Assembly (NCBI GenBank): GCA_944386445.1 | Contig: CALXBD010000023.1 | Location: 1 to 32,442, forward strand | Reading direction: 5' to 3' | Source: an uncultured Clostridia bacterium | Lineage (GTDB): Bacteria > Bacillota > Clostridia > Oscillospirales > Ruminococcaceae | DNA length: 32,442 nucleotides | Shown: in pieces, positions 1-8,744 of the stretch | Layout: every line of letters begins with the position of its first letter | Position numbering within the stretch: the stretch's first letter is position 1 | The notes under the pieces: generated by a model | What the model saw: only the letters and a program-made list of their open reading frames with translations | Database searches by the model: none | What the model was told of the DNA's origin: nothing | Program-made: the position numbers and the translations under genes

Positions 1-563
1 AACTCTCCCATCTGCTGCGGTTTCCAGATATTTTTACCGTGAAACGTGCGGAATTGGATGAGGAAGCGATCTGGGAAGCGGTTTCCCAGGCAGCAGCCCA
101 GGCGCTGGAATCCTTCCAAGCTATGAGGGAAACAGAAGGCAGCCGTTTGAAAACAGATCTGGAGGGTAAAATCGAATTGGTGGAGGGCTTGCTGTCCAAA
201 GTGGAACAGAAAGCACCGCTTCTTCGGGAGGAATACTATAATCGGCTGTATCAGAAGCTGAAAGAGATTCTGGCAGGCCAGGATGTGGATGAGGCACGTC
301 TGGTAACCGAAGCGGCAGTCTTTGCCGATAAGGTGGCAGTGGATGAGGAAACGGTCCGGTTAAGAAGCCATCTGCATCAGTTCCGGGAGTTTCTGGATTG
401 CGGAAGCCCAATTGGAAAGAAGATGGATTTTCTGGTGCAGGAAATGAACCGGGAAACGAATACTATTGGATCAAAAGCACAAAATCTGGAGATCTCCAGG
501 GTTGTTGTGGAAATGAAGGCCGAAATTGAGAAAATACGGGAACAGATACAGAATATTGAATGA
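1..563 (+). CDS. YicC family protein, C-terminal part (5' end outside window)
   Basis: This frame is open from the first complete codon at base 3, so the gene begins upstream; the window holds roughly the C-terminal 186 residues of a protein that is usually about 290. The end is the typical YicC/DUF1732 domain, with the conserved stretch EMNRETNTIGSKAQ followed by a helical tail that reads EMKAEIEKIREQIQNIE. YicC proteins have been linked to RNA turnover and stationary-phase survival in enteric bacteria; the role in Clostridia is not settled. It stands at the head of the remA-gmk-rpoZ cluster, as in most Firmicutes, and stops 9 bases before remA, so the genes are probably co-transcribed. Family assignment is secure; function is only family-level. 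Confidence 0.9.
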   Translation, partial: LSHLLRFPDIFTVKRAELDEEAIWEAVSQAAAQALESFQAMRETEGSRLKTDLEGKIELVEGLLSKVEQKAPLLREEYYNRLYQKLKEILAGQDVDEARLVTEAAVFADKVAVDEETVRLRSHLHQFREFLDCGSPIGKKMDFLVQEMNRETNTIGSKAQNLEISRVVVEMKAEIEKIREQIQNIE

Positions 564-572
564 GGTGGATAT

Positions 573-842
573 ATGAAATTGATCAATATCGGTTTTGGAA
601 ATATGGTTTCTGCCAGCCGGATCATTACCATTGTCAGTCCGGAATCAGCACCAATCAAACGAATCATTCAGGATGCCCGCGATAACGGCTCTTTGATCGA
701 TGCAACTTACGGGCGGAGAACTCGTGCTGTAATCGTGATGGACAGCGGGCATGTGATCCTCTCGGCAATCCAGCCGGAAACAGTAGCAAACCGTTTTGGT
801 CAGTCCGATGATTTGGAGGACGAGGAGGAGGAAGATGAGTAA
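573..842 (+). CDS. remA: RemA/DUF370 extracellular matrix regulator homologue
   Basis: The 89-residue protein begins [19 protein letters not shown], the hallmark of the RemA (YlzA, DUF370) family, and contains the conserved core [19 protein letters not shown]. In Bacillus subtilis RemA is a ring-forming DNA-binding protein that activates biofilm matrix and osmoprotection genes. The protein ends in a very acidic tail ([11 protein letters not shown]). A GAGGTGG ribosome binding site precedes the ATG. Its last 8 bases overlap the gmk start, implying translational coupling; the purine-rich codons of the acidic tail double as the gmk ribosome binding site. Family is certain from the N-terminus; targets in this organism are unknown. 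Confidence 0.92.
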   Translation: MKLINIGFGNMVSASRIITIVSPESAPIKRIIQDARDNGSLIDATYGRRTRAVIVMDSGHVILSAIQPETVANRFGQSDDLEDEEEEDE

Positions 843-1446
843 GGGTTCGCTGATCGTCTTTTCGGGGCCATCGGGCTGTGGAAAAGGCACGGTGTTGAAG
901 GAATTCTTTGCCTCCGGCGGAGAAGCCTTCTACTCGGTATCTGCTACAACCAGAGCGCCTCGGCCAGGTGAGGAAGACGGGGTTCAGTATTACTTCCTGA
1001 CACGGGAAGCTTTTGAAGAGAAACTCAGTAATGACGAGATCCTGGAACATACCACATACTGCGGTAATTATTACGGAACTCCGCGAGGACCTGTGTATGA
1101 ACGCCTGGAGCGGGGAGAAAACGTAATACTGGAGATTGAGGTGGAAGGAGCGTTTCAGATTCGGGAAAAATGCCCGGAAGCTGTGTTGGTATTCGTAATG
1201 CCGCCCAGCCTGTCAGAGCTCCGCAGTCGCTTGGTGGGACGCCACACAGAGGATGAGGAAACTATCAATCGCCGAATGGAGGCTGCTCGGCGGGAAGTCC
1301 AAATGGCAAGCCAATATGATTATATCATTGTCAATGATGTCCTGGAGGAAGCGGTGGAAGAGCTGAAAACAATCCTTCGGGCAGAATCGTTAAGAACTTC
1401 CAATCGGAAGAAATTTATAGATGAGGTGTTACAATATGATGCATAG
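835..1446 (+). CDS. gmk: Guanylate kinase
   Basis: GMP kinase (203 aa) converts GMP and ATP to GDP and ADP in purine nucleotide synthesis. The P-loop GPSGCGKGT lies at residues 11-19, followed by the GMP-binding stretch [21 protein letters not shown] and the later ILEIEVEGA and [13 protein letters not shown] segments. The start is set at the ATG at 835, not at the upstream GTG at 796, because the P-loop then sits at the usual distance from the N-terminus and a GGAGGAGGAAG ribosome binding site lies just before it. It overlaps remA by 8 bases and rpoZ by 11, so the three are tightly coupled. Length is normal for the family. Confidence 0.96.
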   Translation: MSKGSLIVFSGPSGCGKGTVLKEFFASGGEAFYSVSATTRAPRPGEEDGVQYYFLTREAFEEKLSNDEILEHTTYCGNYYGTPRGPVYERLERGENVILEIEVEGAFQIREKCPEAVLVFVMPPSLSELRSRLVGRHTEDEETINRRMEAARREVQMASQYDYIIVNDVLEEAVEELKTILRAESLRTSNRKKFIDEVLQYDA

Positions 1447-1699
1447 ACCTTCTGTACCGGAATTGCTTAAGCCCGGTCAAAGCTACTATTCTTTGGTGGT
1501 GGCAGTCGCGAAACGCGCCCGTGAAATTGCGCAGGAAGCAGATGACAACGGAATTATTTTGACGGAAAAGCCGGTAAAGCTGGCAGTGGACGATTTCGCA
1601 AAAGGACGCTATAAATTTATCGAAAGCGATGACATTGGTGTGATCCATGATCGTCGTCTGATGTATGTTCCTTCTACATCTTTGGAGGATGAGGAGTAA
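1436..1699 (+). CDS. rpoZ: DNA-directed RNA polymerase omega subunit
   Basis: The 87-residue protein has the omega signature: an N-terminal [32 protein letters not shown] helix region followed by EKPVKLAVDDFAKGRYKF. Omega helps fold and hold the beta-prime subunit of RNA polymerase. The start is taken at the first ATG of the ATGATG pair at 1436, seven bases after GAGGTG; the in-frame ATG at 1421 lies too far inside gmk and would bury the ribosome binding site. The gene order gmk-rpoZ is conserved through Firmicutes. Downstream, coaBC, the usual next gene, is absent and priA follows after 17 bases. Confidence 0.93.
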   Translation: MMHRPSVPELLKPGQSYYSLVVAVAKRAREIAQEADDNGIILTEKPVKLAVDDFAKGRYKFIESDDIGVIHDRRLMYVPSTSLEDEE

Positions 1700-1716
1700 T
1701 TAAAGGGGGAGACACC

Positions 1717-4164
1717 ATGGAACTTGTGGCAGAGGTTGCAGTGGAAAGTGCCCTTTTTTATTTCGACCGGCTGTTTAGCTATCGGATCCCTGCAGAGATC
1801 CGGCAGCAAATCCGGCGGGGTGTGCGGGTACTGGTTCCCTTCGGCCGCGGAAACCGCAAGGTTCAGGGATTGGTCTTTTCCATAAAGCAGGAAGACGCGG
1901 ACCGGCAATTAAAATCCATATTGGCTGTGGTGGATGAGGAGCCCGTTTTGAATGAGGAAGGGTTCCGGCTGGTGGAATATCTGGCAGATACAACCTTCTG
2001 CAGCCGCTGCGAGGCATTGAAAGCTATGCTGCCGACCGGATTGGGGGTAACGTCTGAGGAAGAATTTCGCCTGGTGCGTTATGATGACGCGGGAGAAACG
2101 CTTTCGGAGGAAGAACGCCAAATTCTCTGCGCTATTCAAGCGGCTCCTTCGCAAAAGGAAATCAATGAGTTTTTCCGGCAGGGAGATATGGCGGCTAAGC
2201 GGCGAATTGCGATGTCTTTGGTGGATAAGGGGTATTTATCTTGTGTGGATTTGCTGCGGCCTAAAATCGGAGCGAAGACGATACGGCTGGTAAGACTGGC
2301 AGAAGGTGTTGATCCGGCAGAGCTTCCTGGCTTGACTTCCAAACAGCGGGAAGTCGTTCGGATATTGGCTGAGGCTGGTTCCGCTGAGGAAAAAGAGGCG
2401 GCTTACCATGCCGGAGTCGGTGAAGGTGTGATTCGTACCCTGATAAAAAAAGGCGTACTGGAGGCCTTTGAACGGGAAGTGTTCCGGATGCCCAAAGGTA
2501 AGTCTGATGTGGGGTTTACACTGGATGAACTGACTCTTTCTCCGGCCCAGCAACAAGTGTATGATGGGATTCGTGAGCTTTGCCGGAAGGATGAGCCCAA
2601 TGCGGCTCTGCTGTTCGGGGTGACAGGCTCAGGAAAGACACAAGTTTTTATCAAACTGATTCAGTCCTGTTTGAAGGACGGGAAACAGGCAATGCTGCTG
2701 GTGCCGGAAATTTCCTTGACGCCCCAGCTGCTATCCAAATTCCGCGGCCTGTTCGGAGATGATATCGCAGTGATTCACTCCAGCCTTTCCATGGGGGAAC
2801 GGCTGGATGAATATCGACGGATCCGGTCGGGTCAGGCAAAAATTACAATCGGCACTCGTTCCAGTATTTTTGCTCCCTTTGATAAGCTGGGATTGATTAT
2901 CCTGGACGAGGAAGGGGAACACTCTTATAAATCGGATGCGGCACCCAGGTATCATGCCAGGGATGTGGCTAAATTGAGATGTGTATACCATAAGGCAACA
3001 CTGCTGCTGGCTTCAGCGACGCCTAGTGTAGAAAGCTACTATGCCGCTAAAACCGGGAAGTATGCGCTGTTTACCTTGACGGAACGCTACGGCGCAGCAC
3101 AGCTTCCGCTGGTTCGGGTCGTCGATATGCGCAAGGAGGAGCAGGCATATAATTTTTCGCCGATTAGTGATATTCTGGCGGAAGAACTCCTCCATACCTG
3201 GCAAAGAGGCGAACAGTCGATCCTTTTGATTAACCGGCGGGGATTTTCAGCATTTGCCCAATGCATGGACTGCGGAGAACCGGTGCGCTGTCCAAACTGC
3301 AGTGTGAGTTTGACGTACCATAAGGCCAATGGCTATCTGATGTGCCACTACTGCGGCTATTCCAGGCTGCCTTCAGAACCGTGCCCTTCCTGCGGAGGAC
3401 ATCATCTGAATATGGTGGGGACTGGCACACAGAAAATAGAGGAAATCCTCCAGAAGTCCATACCCGATGCCAAGGTGCTGCGGATGGATACCGATTCGGT
3501 CTATTCAAGATATGCGTATGAGGAAAAATTTTCCGATTTTGAAGCGGGAAAATATGATGTGTTGGTAGGAACCCAGATGGTTGCCAAAGGGCTGAATTTT
3601 CCTGGGGTAACACTAGTAGGAATTCTGGGGATTGACCAGGCCCTTTATGCCAGCGATTTCCGAAGCGGAGAACGGGCCTTTTCTCTGATTACGCAGGTGG
3701 TGGGCCGCAGCGGCCGCTATGAGAAACCAGGACAGGCGGTACTGCAGACGATGTCACCGGAAAATTCGGTGATACAAAACGCAGCGAGGCAGGATTATGA
3801 GGCTTTTTATCAGGAAGAAATTACTTTGCGGAAAACCTGCCTTCAGCCGCCTTTCTGCGACTTGGCAATGGTGGCGTTTTCAGGTGCGGCGGAAGAAACT
3901 GTGCGTCGGGCCGCAGAAGCTTTTCACAGAATTCTCCGAAAAAGGATCTTAGCTTTGAAAGAACCGATGCCATTAGTGCTATTGAATGTGTGTCAGGCAG
4001 GTGTGTATCGCATCAATAATAAATTCCGTTATCGGATTCTGATTAAGTGTCGGAACAGCAGACGGTTTAGAAATTTTCTGCGGGAGGCCTTCGCAGAGGC
4101 TTCGGAGCAGAGATTGTTTGGAAGAATGACAGTGTTCGTAGACATTAACGGGGAAATCCTGTGA
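1717..4164 (+). CDS. priA: Primosomal replication restart helicase PriA
   Basis: PriA (815 aa, normal length) is the 3'-5' DNA helicase that recognises stalled forks and reloads the replisome. The N-terminal DNA-binding domain opens with ELVAEVAVESALFYFDRLFSY; the Walker A motif GVTGSGKT is at residues 301-308; the zinc domain has CMDC, CPNC, CHYC and CPSC pairs between about residues 516 and 557; helicase motifs LVGTQMVAKGLNFPGV and TQVVGRSGR follow. The Walker B region reads DEEG (397-400) followed by EHSYKSD, where most PriA proteins have DEEH. The ATG at 1717 follows a GGGGGAGA ribosome binding site. It lies between rpoZ and def in one operon. Confidence 0.97.
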   Translation: MELVAEVAVESALFYFDRLFSYRIPAEIRQQIRRGVRVLVPFGRGNRKVQGLVFSIKQEDADRQLKSILAVVDEEPVLNEEGFRLVEYLADTTFCSRCEALKAMLPTGLGVTSEEEFRLVRYDDAGETLSEEERQILCAIQAAPSQKEINEFFRQGDMAAKRRIAMSLVDKGYLSCVDLLRPKIGAKTIRLVRLAEGVDPAELPGLTSKQREVVRILAEAGSAEEKEAAYHAGVGEGVIRTLIKKGVLEAFEREVFRMPKGKSDVGFTLDELTLSPAQQQVYDGIRELCRKDEPNAALLFGVTGSGKTQVFIKLIQSCLKDGKQAMLLVPEISLTPQLLSKFRGLFGDDIAVIHSSLSMGERLDEYRRIRSGQAKITIGTRSSIFAPFDKLGLIILDEEGEHSYKSDAAPRYHARDVAKLRCVYHKATLLLASATPSVESYYAAKTGKYALFTLTERYGAAQLPLVRVVDMRKEEQAYNFSPISDILAEELLHTWQRGEQSILLINRRGFSAFAQCMDCGEPVRCPNCSVSLTYHKANGYLMCHYCGYSRLPSEPCPSCGGHHLNMVGTGTQKIEEILQKSIPDAKVLRMDTDSVYSRYAYEEKFSDFEAGKYDVLVGTQMVAKGLNFPGVTLVGILGIDQALYASDFRSGERAFSLITQVVGRSGRYEKPGQAVLQTMSPENSVIQNAARQDYEAFYQEEITLRKTCLQPPFCDLAMVAFSGAAEETVRRAAEAFHRILRKRILALKEPMPLVLLNVCQAGVYRINNKFRYRILIKCRNSRRFRNFLREAFAEASEQRLFGRMTVFVDINGEIL

Positions 4165-4197
4165 AGAATATTTCCGTAGGAAAGGAAGGATCGCGCA

Positions 4198-4698
4198 ATG
4201 GCGCTTCGTACAATTGTGACAGGGAAGGATCCCATTTTGAGAAAAACATCTCGCCCGGTGGAAGTGTTCGACCAAAAGCTCTGGACTTTGCTGGATGACA
4301 TGGCCGAGACAATGTATAAAAATGAGGGCGTAGGACTTGCGGCTGTTCAGGTGGGAATCCTGAAGCGCGTGGTGACAGTGAACGTGGGAGAAGGACTGAT
4401 TGAACTGGTCAACCCGGAAATTATCGAGTCCCAGGGAAGCCAGGAAGATTCAGAAGGATGCCTCTCTTTCCCGGATGAATACGGTATCGTGGAGCGACCG
4501 GCTAAAGTGGTGGTTCGCGCGATGGACCGGAATGGAAACGTACGGGAAATTACCGGGACCGGCTTGCTGGCACGTGCATTCTGCCACGAGATCGATCATC
4601 TGGACGGGATCGTTTTTAAGGATAAAGTGAAGGAGATGCTGACTCCGGAGGAACTGCGTCCTCGGCGGAAACGCTTCTTTGAGCGACGCGGAGAATAA
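4198..4698 (+). CDS. def: Peptide deformylase
   Basis: This 166-residue metalloenzyme removes the formyl group from the N-terminal methionine of new proteins. All three family motifs are present: GVGLAAVQVG near residue 44, EGCLS at 86-90 (metal ligand Cys88) and HEIDH at 130-134 (metal ligands His130 and His134, catalytic Glu131). It is immediately followed by fmt, whose product adds that same formyl group to initiator tRNA, the standard functional pairing. The ATG at 4198 has AAAGGAAGG some ten bases upstream. The 33-base gap to priA has no terminator. The short C-terminus and EGCLSFP motif fit the type 1 group. Confidence 0.97.
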   Translation: MALRTIVTGKDPILRKTSRPVEVFDQKLWTLLDDMAETMYKNEGVGLAAVQVGILKRVVTVNVGEGLIELVNPEIIESQGSQEDSEGCLSFPDEYGIVERPAKVVVRAMDRNGNVREITGTGLLARAFCHEIDHLDGIVFKDKVKEMLTPEELRPRRKRFFERRGE

Positions 4699-4718
4699 TA
4701 TCCTGAGGGGGAAACGCT

Positions 4719-5636
4719 ATGAAAATCGTATTTATGGGTACACCGGATTTTGCAGTTCCCTGTTTGCAGGCGCTGCTGGATCATCCTTATGAGGTGGTCG
4801 GCGTTTTTACCCAGCCGGATAAGCCTAAAGGACGCGGCTATCAGCTGACACCGCCTCCGGTGAAAGAGCTGGCAGTATCAAAGGGGATTCCAGTATCGCA
4901 GCCAACCACCCTTCGGGACGGAACAGCGCTGGAACAGCTGAAAATCTGGAAGCCGGATCTGATCGTGGTAGTAGCATACGGAAAATTCCTGCCTAAGGAG
5001 ATTTTAGAGCTGCCTCGGCTGGGCTGCATCAATGTTCATGCTTCACTGCTCCCCAAATACCGGGGGGCCGGACCCATCCAGTGGGCAATCCTGAACGGGG
5101 AAACCGTGACGGGTGTTACAACGATGTATATGGCGGAGGGCATGGATACCGGCGCTATGCTGGAGCGGGCTTCTTTGGAAATTGGACCGGATGAAACGGC
5201 GGATGAGCTTCATGACAGATTGTCCGTGCTGGGGGCCAAATTACTGCTTTCCACGGTTGATAAAGCGGAAAAGGGAACCTTGCAGCCGGAAAAGCAGGAT
5301 GACTCTCTCGCCAGTTACGCTCCTATGCTGACAAAGGATTTGTCTCATATCGATTTTTCCCAACCCGCCCAAAAGATTCATAACCAGATTCGGGGACTGT
5401 CTTCCTGGCCGGCTGCATATACCTCTTATCAGGGTAAACGGCTGAAGGTCTACAAAAGCTGCATGCGGGATGGATCAGGGGAGCCCGGACTGCTCATGGA
5501 TCCTAAACGAATGATCGTTGCCTGCGGAGAAGGAGCAATAGAATTGGTAGAAGTTCAGTATGAAGGCAGCCGGAAAATGTCCGGTGAAGAATTTCTTCGC
5601 GGTAAAAAGCCCGCGGAAAAGGAGTTTTTAGGCTGA
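4719..5636 (+). CDS. fmt: Methionyl-tRNA formyltransferase
   Basis: The 305-residue enzyme transfers a formyl group from 10-formyltetrahydrofolate to the amino group of Met-tRNAfMet. The N-terminal formyltransferase domain begins MKIVFMGTPDFAVPCLQALL and holds the catalytic region INVHASLLPKYRGAGPIQWA, with Asn and His of NVHAS, and the Asp in MAEGMDTGAM. The C-terminal OB-like tRNA-binding domain starts around residue 207 (QKIHNQIRGLSSWPAAYT). The ATG follows a GAGGGGG ribosome binding site. Length and domain order are complete. It supplies substrate for the deformylase encoded 20 bases upstream, and it uses folate from the same pool as the cyclo-ligase encoded at 19,288. Confidence 0.97.
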   Translation: MKIVFMGTPDFAVPCLQALLDHPYEVVGVFTQPDKPKGRGYQLTPPPVKELAVSKGIPVSQPTTLRDGTALEQLKIWKPDLIVVVAYGKFLPKEILELPRLGCINVHASLLPKYRGAGPIQWAILNGETVTGVTTMYMAEGMDTGAMLERASLEIGPDETADELHDRLSVLGAKLLLSTVDKAEKGTLQPEKQDDSLASYAPMLTKDLSHIDFSQPAQKIHNQIRGLSSWPAAYTSYQGKRLKVYKSCMRDGSGEPGLLMDPKRMIVACGEGAIELVEVQYEGSRKMSGEEFLRGKKPAEKEFLG

Positions 5637-5657
5637 TTTCAGAAAGGATGTGTCCTG

Positions 5658-6344
5658 ATGATTGATTATTACTATCTGGTGCTGATCGTGCCTGCTCTCC
5701 TGATAACCCTTTGGGCTCAGATGAAAGTAAAGTCTACCTTCGCCCAATATGACCGGGTCCCAAACCGGCAGGGCTTTACGGCAGCTATGGTGGCGCGACA
5801 GATCCTGGACAGCAATGGCCTGCAGCATATCCGCATCGAACGGGTCTCCGGTCAGCTGACCGACCACTACTCCCCGAAAGAGGACGTCATCCGGCTTTCT
5901 GACAGCACGTATAACTCTGTTTCCGTTGGAGCAATCGGTGTGGCAGCTCATGAGGTAGGCCACGCAATTCAATATGATACGGGATATTTTCCGATCAAGC
6001 TCCGCAGCGCTATTATCCCTTTGAGCCAGATAGGCTCAGCAGCAGCCATCCCTTTGGCAATTCTGGGGCTGATTATGGGATTCCCTCTGCTGGTCGAGGT
6101 TGGAATTATACTGTTTTGCGCAGTTGTACTGTTTCAGCTGTTCACCTTGCCGGTAGAGCTCAATGCCAGCCGCCGGGCGCTTCGCACATTAGAGGAAGAC
6201 CGGATACTGGAGGGGGAAGAGCTGACCGGTGCCAGAAAAGTTTTGACTGCGGCAGCTATGACCTATGTAGCCGCGTTGATTATGGCAATCGCCAACCTTT
6301 TGCGATTGATTTTGTTGGCCCAGAACCGCGGGAGGCGCAGATGA
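5658..6344 (+). CDS. Membrane zinc metallopeptidase, YugP/Zn_peptidase_2 family
   Basis: The 228-residue protein has one N-terminal membrane segment (YYYLVLIVPALLITLWAQ), the family-specific stretch TAAMVARQILDSNGL, and the zinc-binding motif HEVGH at residues 98-102. Two or three further hydrophobic segments follow (about residues 120-160 and 195-222), so it is an integral membrane protease-like protein of the YugP family; no substrate is firmly established. It sits between fmt and rsmB, an arrangement common in Clostridia but not Bacillus. Its TGA overlaps the rsmB ATG (ATGA), which indicates coupled translation. Family is confident; function is open. Confidence 0.9.
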   Translation: MIDYYYLVLIVPALLITLWAQMKVKSTFAQYDRVPNRQGFTAAMVARQILDSNGLQHIRIERVSGQLTDHYSPKEDVIRLSDSTYNSVSVGAIGVAAHEVGHAIQYDTGYFPIKLRSAIIPLSQIGSAAAIPLAILGLIMGFPLLVEVGIILFCAVVLFQLFTLPVELNASRRALRTLEEDRILEGEELTGARKVLTAAAMTYVAALIMAIANLLRLILLAQNRGRRR

Positions 6345-7684
6345 ACGCCAGAAAGCTGGCCTGGACAGCTTTGCTTAAGGTGGAAAAGGAGAAAAGTTAT
6401 TCAAATCTCGCTTTGGATGCGCTTTTTCAGGCAAGGACACCTGATTCCAGAGAAAAACAACAGGCTACCGCTCTTTTTTATGGGGTTCTGGAACGGAAGC
6501 TGACATTGGACTTTATCGTTGAGAAATATGCCAGAAAAAAAGTCTCCGCGCTGGATGCGGAGGTGACAGCAGCACTGGAAATTGGACTTTATCAACTGCT
6601 TTATCAGCCAAGCGTTCCTTCATCGGCAGCAGTTAACGAAAGCGTGGAGCTGATTAAGCAATCCCGGAAAAGAGGCGCAGCCGGATTCGTCAACGGAATC
6701 CTTCGGAACTTCCTGCGGGATGGCTGTAAGGTGACGCTTCCTCAGGGCGATCCGCTGCGGCGTGCATCTGTCGAATTTTCTATGCCCGTGGAAATCCTTC
6801 GGCGGTGGGAAAAAGACTACTCCCGGGAAACGGCATTGTCCCTGGCGGAAGCCTGTTTGGGAAGACCACCTCTTCACGCCCGAGTCAATACCCTCCGCTG
6901 TACACAGGAAGAAGCTGCTGCACTGCTGGAATCTGAAGGCGTTAAGGTGGCTGTACATCCGCTGCTGCCTGGATGTCTGACTTTGGAGGACACAGGCAGT
7001 ATCGGAAAATTAAAGGCGTTCCGGGAAGGAATGGTTTCCATTCAGGATTCCGCTTCCCAGCTTTGCGCGTGGGCAGTGGGAGCGCAAAAAGGCGAACGGG
7101 TTTTTGACCTTTGCGCCGCGCCGGGTTCAAAGAGCTTTACAGTTGCCCAACTAATGGAGAACTGCGGAGAGCTTTTGGCGTTTGATATTCATCCTGCTCG
7201 GGTAGATTTAATCCGTCAGGGGGCTAAGCGGCTGGGAATCAGCTGCATTCATGGTGCTGAAGGAGATGCTTCCGCATATAATCCCAAATTGGGATCGGCG
7301 GATCGCGTGCTTTGCGATGTACCATGCTCCGGATTGGGGATTATCCGCAGAAAGCCGGAAATCCGATGGAAATCGCCTGCGGAATTGGATGCGCTGCCGC
7401 CACTCCAGAGGAAAATCCTCGAAAACGGGGCCAGATATGTGAAACCAGGAGGAACGCTGGTTTATTCTACTTGCGCGCTGAGCAGGGCTGAAAACGAGGA
7501 TGTGGCGGACGTTTTTTTGGAAAATCATCCGGATTTTGAGCCTGAACCGTTTCCGCAAGTCGTAGCGGATGCCATTGGAAAAAGCTGCTGCAGAGCAACT
7601 TTAATGCCTGTGTCCGGCGGCTGGGACGGATTCTTTATTGCCCGCTTCCGACGGAAGACGGCGGCGGAGGAGGGAAAAAAGTGA
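6341..7684 (+). CDS. rsmB: 16S rRNA (cytosine-967-C5)-methyltransferase RsmB
   Basis: The protein (447 aa) has an N-terminal NusB-like RNA-binding domain (residues about 1-130, beginning NARKLAWTALLKVEKEKSYSN) and a C-terminal SAM methyltransferase domain. The SAM-binding motif is FDLCAAPGSKSF, and the two catalytic-site cysteines of m5C methyltransferases are visible as Cys329 (CDVPCSGLG) and Cys378 (YSTCALSRAENE). The ATG at 6341 is chosen because it overlaps the preceding stop, has GGGAGGCG upstream and gives the expected NusB start; the longer open frame from 6116 is inside the peptidase gene. It overlaps rlmN by 4 bases. Confidence 0.96.
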   Translation: MNARKLAWTALLKVEKEKSYSNLALDALFQARTPDSREKQQATALFYGVLERKLTLDFIVEKYARKKVSALDAEVTAALEIGLYQLLYQPSVPSSAAVNESVELIKQSRKRGAAGFVNGILRNFLRDGCKVTLPQGDPLRRASVEFSMPVEILRRWEKDYSRETALSLAEACLGRPPLHARVNTLRCTQEEAAALLESEGVKVAVHPLLPGCLTLEDTGSIGKLKAFREGMVSIQDSASQLCAWAVGAQKGERVFDLCAAPGSKSFTVAQLMENCGELLAFDIHPARVDLIRQGAKRLGISCIHGAEGDASAYNPKLGSADRVLCDVPCSGLGIIRRKPEIRWKSPAELDALPPLQRKILENGARYVKPGGTLVYSTCALSRAENEDVADVFLENHPDFEPEPFPQVVADAIGKSCCRATLMPVSGGWDGFFIARFRRKTAAEEGKK

Positions 7685-8718
7685 CAGATATCAAATCAAT
7701 GACGCTTCCGGAACTGGAAGCCCTGCTTTCCGGACTGGGACAGCCAAAGTTCCGGGGAAAACAGCTTTTTTCCTGGCTCCATGAAAAAAGAGTGTTGTCT
7801 TTTGAAGAGATGACGAACCTTCCGGCGGCCCTCAGGGAACGCTTGGCGGAGACTTGCTGCATTACGGCTTTGGAAACAGAGCGAAAACTGGTTTCTCAGC
7901 TGGATGGAACGATCAAATATCTTTACCGCCTGCAGGATGGGGAACATGTGGAAAGTGTGTTGATGCGGTATGAGCATGGGATATCGTTGTGTATTTCCAG
8001 TCAGGTGGGCTGCAGAATGGGATGCGCTTTCTGCGCTTCTACCAAGGCGGGGTTTGTCAGAAATCTGACCGCTTCGGAAATCCTGGAACAGGTGTACGCA
8101 GCCGGTCGGGATACCGGAGAACGAATTTCCAGTATCGTTTTGATGGGAATCGGCGAACCGCTGGATAATTTCGATCAGGTGATGCGATTCTTAGAATTGG
8201 TAACGGATCCTCACGGGCTCAATTTAAGCCACCGGCATATATCGCTTTCTACCTGCGGAGTCGTGGACAGAATCCGGGAATTGGCAGAAAAGGATTTGCA
8301 GATAACGCTGTCGATCTCTCTTCATGCTACCGATGATGCCGCCCGCAGTGCGATTATGCCGATCAACAAACGGTGGAATTTGGAAGAATTGCTGGCAGCT
8401 TGTCAGGAGTATACTGATAAAACACATCGTAGGATTTCTTACGAGTATGCCCTGATCAGCGGGGTCAATGACAGCCGTCGGCAGGCGGAAGAGTTAGCCG
8501 GTTTGCTGAAAGGGATGCTCTGCCATGTAAATCTCATACCAGTGAATTACGTTCGGGAGGCAGGGTACGAAAAAAGCCCCCGGGAAAAAATCTACGCATT
8601 TCAGAAGGTTCTCAACGACCGGGGGGTCAATACCACCATCCGCCGGACCTTGGGCGCAGACATCAATGCAGCCTGCGGCCAGCTGCGGCGGGAGGCCGAG
8701 GAGACGGTTCTTTCATAA
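7681..8718 (+). CDS. rlmN: Dual-specificity 23S rRNA A2503 / tRNA A37 C2-methyltransferase RlmN
   Basis: RlmN (345 aa) is a radical-SAM enzyme that methylates C2 of adenosine 2503 in 23S rRNA and, in some bacteria, A37 of tRNA. The radical-SAM cluster motif CxxxCxxC is at Cys111, Cys115 and Cys118 (CRMGCAFCASTKAGF), followed by VLMGIGEPLDNF. The C-terminal catalytic cysteine is in NAACGQLR (Cys332), which separates RlmN/Cfr enzymes from other radical-SAM proteins. The start is GTG at 7681, overlapping the rsmB stop (GTGA) with GGAGG six to ten bases upstream. Chromosomal context and the plain RlmN motifs argue for housekeeping RlmN rather than the resistance enzyme Cfr. Confidence 0.96.
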   Translation: MTDIKSMTLPELEALLSGLGQPKFRGKQLFSWLHEKRVLSFEEMTNLPAALRERLAETCCITALETERKLVSQLDGTIKYLYRLQDGEHVESVLMRYEHGISLCISSQVGCRMGCAFCASTKAGFVRNLTASEILEQVYAAGRDTGERISSIVLMGIGEPLDNFDQVMRFLELVTDPHGLNLSHRHISLSTCGVVDRIRELAEKDLQITLSISLHATDDAARSAIMPINKRWNLEELLAACQEYTDKTHRRISYEYALISGVNDSRRQAEELAGLLKGMLCHVNLIPVNYVREAGYEKSPREKIYAFQKVLNDRGVNTTIRRTLGADINAACGQLRREAEETVLS

Positions 8719-8744
8719 GCTTTGCCGAAAAGGGGATTGTCGCT

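Noticed and set aside
7681-8718. Cfr-type antibiotic resistance methyltransferase
   Set aside because: The conserved housekeeping gene order and RlmN-type motifs indicate chromosomal RlmN; nothing in the context suggests an acquired gene.
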